Assembly (NCBI RefSeq): GCF_030704535.1
Contig: NC_081823.1
Coordinates: forward strand, 6,206,501 to 6,270,500
Length of the DNA: 64,000 nt
Source of the DNA: Vitis vinifera
Lineage: Eukaryota; Streptophyta; Magnoliopsida; Vitales; Vitaceae
Direction: 5' to 3'
In this document: positions 59,201 through 64,000 of the stretch, piece by piece
Position numbering within the stretch: the stretch's first letter is position 1
Layout of the letters: the number at the start of each line of letters is the position of its first letter
Program-made: the position numbers and the translations under genes
Notes under the pieces: model-generated
What the model was told of the DNA's origin: nothing
The model's database searches: none
What the model saw: the letters and a program-made list of their open reading frames with translations, nothing else

Positions 59201-62200
59201 GATGCTTGGGTGTCGGATGTTTGGAACCTAGACAATGATGGGGAGGGTTGGGCCCCTCTTTTCTCAAGGGCGTTCAATGATTGGGAGATTGAGATGGTGG
59301 AGCGTTTTATGCTCAAGATCAAAGCTTTTAGGGTACAGAGAGAGGATGAAGTAGAGTGGTTTGGACGGCTTCATAGAGTGGTGATTTCTCAGTCAAGTTG
59401 TTGTATTCTATATCGGTGCTCGGAGACTCTCATTTGTTCCCTTGTAATAGTATTTGGAGAGTAAAGGCACCTCCTAAGGTAGCCTTCTTTGCTTGGGAGG
59501 CTTCTTGGGATAAAATCTTAACTTTGGAGCAAGTTCAGAGGAGGGGGTACTCTATGGCAAACATGTGTTTTCTATGTCTCTCTGAAGTAGAGATGGTGGA
59601 TCACCTTTTACTTCATTGTGTAAAGACGCGGGTTTTATGGAATCTTGTTTTCTCCTTATTTGATGTGGCTTGGGTTCTTTCGTGTTCAATGAAGGAAACT
59701 CTTTTTGGGTGGCATGGAGCTTTTGTGGGGAAAACTCGTAAAAAGGCTTGGCAAATGGCCCCCTTATGTATTTTTTGGTCAGTCTGGAAGGAAAGGAGCT
59801 TGTTAGCTTTTGGGAATGAGGAGCTTTCGTTTCATAGATTGAAATATTCTTTTGTATGTAATCTTTGGTCTTGGGTTAGGGTGTCTATAGTTTTTTGGAT
59901 TGGTTAGGCTCTAAGTAGGGGTTTCGAGCCTTTGGATTGCTTTTGTATACTCCCTGTATGCTTTGAGGGTACTATTTTTGGTGCTTCCTCTTTTCGTTGA
60001 ATACATCTCTTTTTATCTATCAAAAAAAAAAAAAATTGGTCCATTTTTCGATTTCATTGATTGGTTAGGATGTAAGTAGGGGGTGGTTTTTTGCTATTCC
60101 TTTTCTTTTTGGCCTTGTTGCCTTGTATACATCATGTATACTTTCAGGTGTACATCAGGCTTTCTTAATACAATTGCTTTTACTTATAAAAAAAAAAAAA
60201 TCATGATATTTCATTGTTTGATGTTGAAAATATGAAATTGTACTGAAGTTGATATGGTTGGTGCAGAATGACATTCGCAAGAACCCTGCTTTCAGATCAC
60301 AGTTCCATGAGATGTGTGCTAAAGTAGGAGTAGACCCCTTGGCATCGAATAAGGGATTTTGGGCAGAGCTATTAGGAATTGGTGACTTCTATTATGAACT
60401 TGGTTGGTTTCAATCTACTTGATGGTGCAACTCTTGAAATTTATTTTCAAAAAAGTCTCTGACCTCTGATCTGCCACTTCTTTAAAATATATGTTATTTT
60501 GTTGATTATTCTGAGACTAGTTTGAATGCATGTGTTACTTTTTCATGCTATAATTAATGCATGTTGTCAGTGTGCCTATTTTAAACAACATGCATGTTGT
60601 CAGTATGATTCTTGCACAGTGCAGTTCAAATGAAATTTTTTATTGGGGAGAAGTGTGCAGAATATTCTGCTATTGTGTTCTCCGGGAGATGTTGCAAGGG
60701 CACAATTGACCCAAATTCTGATCTTAGATTAGAATTTGGAACATAAATTATGAATCAATTTGTTGCGTAGGTTAAGATTCCTCTGTGCATTTATCTTCTC
60801 TATTTTCTATTATTAATGAATCTTTATTGCATATTGAAACTGGATGAGAGCTTTTTGTAGCCCCTGATATGAATGGATAAAATGTGTGGGTACATACATG
60901 CAAATATGCATACCTACACACTCACAGACTCCACATCATATATTTGGATAAATACTTACCTTATCTTTTTGATAAGTACCTATATAAAAAAAAAAAAAAT
61001 TGGATAAGTACTTTACTTTGCATACCACCTCAACCCCTTCCCCAAGGAAAAAGAAAAAAAAATGGCAGAACTTTAAGCTCCTTCAATTATCTTACTGAAA
61101 CACCATCACCTGTGTGTGCTGCAACCTCTGAAGAACTGCTGATTTAGTATTCATGCTTCCTACAGTTTCAAATAATAATGTCCTTTTTTTTTAGATAAAA
61201 CTTTCTTATTTATATTGAATTGAAGATATACATAAAAAAAAGAATATTGAATTAAAGATTCTTAGGGAATATTGATTCTATTTTCTGTAAATATTTATCA
61301 ACCCAATTTCAGAGATGAAACTTACTTTTGTTTGTGAGTATACTTGGCTAGACAGGTGTGCAAATTGTTGACATATGCTTAGCGACAAGAGTTCACAATG
61401 GAGGTTTGATCGACTTGCAGGAACTGTGCAATTTGCTTTGCCAGAGACGTAAAAGTGCTCATGGAGCTGTATCTGAAGATGACTGCTTGCGTGCCATAAG
61501 TAAGCTGAAGGTATTGTAGTTGATTCTTTGTCCTAATGTTTCACAGCATACTATGTTTATGGAGCAAGTGCTCTGAAAGGGCTTGCATTCTTGGTATATG
61601 CTTAAGATCTGCATGGGTAGTGGTAGGGTTTTGGCATCTGATGTGAGGATGTGTTGCTTAATTCAAAGTTCTTAAAACTAAGAAGTCTTGAGGAAATCAA
61701 TTAAAGGATGAGAGACATAGTCTATGACCCTGCACCTTTCCCATATTCATGCAAATATAGTTTAAGAGTGTGTTTAGTGTGCCAGTATCCAAATTAAGAG
61801 TTGGAAATCATATTTCTGAAAATAAAATCCCAAAATGCATTGAATCTGAGATTTTTTTTCCTAACATTTAGTTAAAGTTGAATTAGAAATTTCACTTACA
61901 TTTTATTCCGATCCTAGGCTTTTGATCTTATAAATTCCTGAAATTATTGTCAATCTACATGATAATCCCACAAATAGTATTAACAAAAAATGTTTTGGTC
62001 AAAAAAAGAAAAAAAAGAGAATGGTAAACAAAACTTTTATAATTATGCACGTTTTAGAACATGCTAATCCCATAATTTGATATAGGATGCCATTCCCCTA
62101 TTAAAGGTAATTGACATGGTTGTTCACTCATAAAATGTATCCTGTTTCATTTTTCTATTTTTCTATATCTTGTATCTTATCATATCATGTATCCTAAGTT

Positions 62201-63557
62201 TTCTTACATAATGAAAAATGAGAAGAAAAAATACACATACACATATGGAATACATATTTATTGGAAGCATAAAAGTATATAGTAATGTATAATCAATTTT
62301 GTGAAAGGCGGTAGGATTTAAAGAGTTAAACTATGTCAAAAAGGAACACTAGAGTTTTGAACAGTTCAATTTTACAAAATATGAGTTTAATGCATAGGTT
62401 TGTTACAAAATCCACTAAAATAAACTTTTTGAAAATTTAGATATGATTTTTAGTTCCAAATTGAGATTAGGAATATGTACTTACATATGTTTGTGATATG
62501 TATGTTTTTATGCGTTATCACCAAAATTTTAATTTTTTGTGTTTTGTCATCATTCCTTTCTCACTGGAAAAGAAATCTTAAAACTAAAAGAAGAAAAACT
62601 AATTTATTAAATAAAAGATTTTTATTTACAAATCGCCATTAGTTTCAATGCCAATTTTCAAATAATTAAAATGGCAATTCCCTAATATTCATTGTGAGAA
62701 TAAATTTAGTTGAGCTTTCAATATTTCATGTGTCTTTAACAACAAGAATATAACTTTTCATGTATGATTATTTTATCCTTTTTATGATCAATATTTAACC
62801 TGAAAGTACATTTTAAACACTTAATTAATAATGCTTTTAAGAAAAAAAAATGTTGAATTTGATTATTCTTAGAAAAACTATGAAAAATAGCTTAAGGTGC
62901 ATGTATTATTATATCGTTGTATTGCATGTCATATCATGTATCCTATTTGTGTTGTCTGATACACTTAAGATATGGATTGTCAATACGTATTTGAATTCAT
63001 AAAGAATGTATTATATTTTTGTATCATATTGTTTATCATAAGTTTTTAATGATGGTAACTAGAAGCCATATGCATCCCAAGGGATTTCCTTGGTCAATAG
63101 TTAACCAATTCAATCAATCTCACCTCTATAACATTCTTCTAGATTAAAAGATAACTTCTCCCATGAAACATCTATGGATGGATATTAGGACTTTCTTGGA
63201 GCATCTATCAATGATTAAGACTTTCATCTAATGCTGACATCTATACTCGATTTCTTTTATTTTCAGTATTATTATTTTTTTGAATATATATTGGTGCCAT
63301 TACTATTTCTTGCCAGAAGTAAATGGAATGTTTGCATGGTATGGTCAGTAGTGAACTTCTTTAATATAAAAGTCAGGATGCATCTCCTAAGCAGTCTTCT
63401 TGATGGTTATGATACACTGTATTAACATTCGGTGCTTGAACCTTTCCAGGTATTGGGTAGTGGTTTTGAGGTGATATCTGTTGGAAAGCGAAAGCTTGTT
63501 AGGTCTGTCCCTACAGAGTTGAACAAAGACCATAATGCAATTCTAGAGCTGGCTCAG
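56129..63557 (+). CDS. VPS22: ESCRT-II subunit VPS22/SNF8, 5' part (five exons, continues past the window)
   Basis: Exons: 56129-56179, 56305-56415, 60267-60402, 61356-61510 and 63450-63557. All junctions are GT-AG and in phase, giving 187 residues. The start [16 protein letters not shown] and the following [59 protein letters not shown] and [15 protein letters not shown] are hallmarks of VPS22/SNF8 (EAP30). This is the winged-helix subunit of ESCRT-II, which sorts ubiquitinated cargo at endosomes. The remaining roughly 60 residues should follow beyond 64000. Intron 2 is swollen to 3.9 kb by a LINE. From memory, VPS22 and TORTIFOLIA1 are also near neighbours on Arabidopsis chromosome 4. Confidence 0.94.
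57070..59907 (+). pseudogene. Decayed LINE reverse transcriptase / zf-RVT reading frame
   Basis: This is the coding part of the LINE. Reading frame order along the sequence: 57070-58077 in one frame with a TAG at 57694 and an ending TAG at 58075. A shifted frame follows from about 58131 to 58406, then another at 58436-58714, another at 58815-59021, another at 58988-59464 and finally 59398-59907. No intact open frame longer than 208 codons remains. Confidence 0.88.
57075..60035 (+). mobile_element. 5'-truncated L1-type LINE in VPS22 intron 2
   Basis: The element runs in gene orientation. It encodes, in broken frames, [20 protein letters not shown] and [20 protein letters not shown], then the reverse-transcriptase blocks [39 protein letters not shown] and [14 protein letters not shown] (catalytic ADD). 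A zinc-binding RVT segment at about 59450-59880 follows ([18 protein letters not shown]), and the element ends in a poly-A run at about 60022-60034. Stops at 57694-57696 and 58075-58077 replace Trp codons, and at least four frame changes follow. The endonuclease half is missing, as expected after incomplete reverse transcription. It cannot move by itself. Confidence 0.93.
60036..60200 (+). mobile_element. Second LINE 3' tail next to the first
   Basis: After the first poly-A run, the phrase GATTGGTTAGGATGTAAGTA (about 60059-60078) and a CCTTGTATACATCATGTATAC end, closing with a second poly-A run at about 60187-60200, resemble the end of the first element (GATTGGTTAGGCTCTAAGTA). It is a short, 5'-truncated relative inserted beside the LINE, or an alternative polyadenylation product. 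Confidence 0.6.
60944..61014 (+). mobile_element. Very short retroposed tail with imperfect target-site duplication
   Basis: TTGGATAAATACTTA at 60944-60958 recurs as TTGGATAAGTACTTTA at 60999-61014. Between them are about 40 bases ending in a poly-A run (60986-60998). The arrangement fits a minimal LINE-mediated insertion in VPS22 intron 3. Confidence 0.55.
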
Positions 63558-64000
63558 GTTATGATTGTTTTCAATTTTTCACTTAAGACTTCTTGATGCA
63601 ATATTCTCTTATATAAAACTTATTGCTATTTTTTCTTCTCCTCCATTGCTTGCCTGACATTGTTAATACTTTTAAAATCCATGCATATGTTAGTTTCAGA
63701 TTATAGGACTGGCCTGAGTCAGATTTGCTCTATGTGTGTCATTGGAGAGATCACTTGGAGAGGATCAACTATTAAGAAGTGGATCTATCTTTCTTATCAT
63801 ATTTAACCACTAAGATATGGGGCAAAAAATTGCAAAAAGCATGCAAAGACCTTTGTTTTATTAGCTAGGTAGGCCATATTCTAAGGTCTTCTCATGGAAT
63901 CCACGGACCGAGCACTTGTTCCATGCTGTCAACCTAAATATGCTTGTTTTAATAGTCAACTAGTTATTAGTAACGATGAATAAAAAAACCTAGCAAAGAG
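63558..64000 (+). other. VPS22 intron 5, cut by the window edge
   Basis: Intron sequence after the GT at 63558. No further VPS22 exon is recognisable before 64000. Confidence 0.7.

Overview
The window is nuclear DNA from a dicot plant. It has long AT-rich introns and intergenic stretches, GT-AG introns, LTR and non-LTR retrotransposons, and genes typical of woody eudicots. The style of the repeats and proteins suggests grapevine (Vitis) or a close relative; that is recognition from memory, not a search result. There is no sign of a prokaryotic or organellar origin.

The left 32 kb is dominated by a direct tandem duplication with a period of about 20,123 bp. Bases 1-8399 match 20105-28522 almost base for base; I found two substitutions, one 18-bp indel and one 1-bp indel. 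Copy 1 enters from outside the window and stops in the middle of exon 2 of a TORTIFOLIA1/SPIRAL2-type microtubule-binding protein gene. Copy 2 carries the complete gene (26271-32180, six coding exons, 938 aa). The simplest reading is a duplication whose 3' breakpoint lies in exon 2, so the upstream gene copy is truncated and the downstream one intact. The duplicated unit (8400-28522) contains: (a) a defective Ty3/gypsy-type element with two gag-like reading frames, no pol, and about 5 kb of non-coding DNA that includes arrays of tiny hairpins, ending in an LTR-like sequence near 17385; (b) a string of broken host-gene fragments, all on the + strand (alanyl-tRNA synthetase, plasma-membrane H+-ATPase, an unidentified coiled-coil-like stretch, a conserved plant protein of unknown function, and glutamate-1-semialdehyde aminomutase); (c) an old LTR end and a direct-repeat pair; (d) the promoter, leader and first exons of the TORTIFOLIA1-like gene.

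The right half is ordinary genic DNA. It holds a receptor-like cytoplasmic kinase of the PBL type (32731-34259, minus, five exons), a single-exon plant-mobile-domain protein (35714-37606, minus), and about 6 kb without a recognisable gene. After that come a two-exon secreted Ole e 1-like protein (43518-46756, plus), a seven-exon folate-biopterin transporter (48176-53701, plus), and the first five exons of the ESCRT-II subunit VPS22/SNF8 (56129 to beyond the right edge). A 5'-truncated, decayed L1-type LINE lies in VPS22 intron 2. Short retroposed LINE tails and MITE-like elements sit in other introns.

The genes do not form a pathway and are separate eukaryotic transcription units. The notable biology is structural: a very recent 20-kb duplication that leaves a truncated, possibly expressed TOG-type gene, the gene-fragment mosaic inside it, and the hairpin arrays of the non-autonomous gypsy element.
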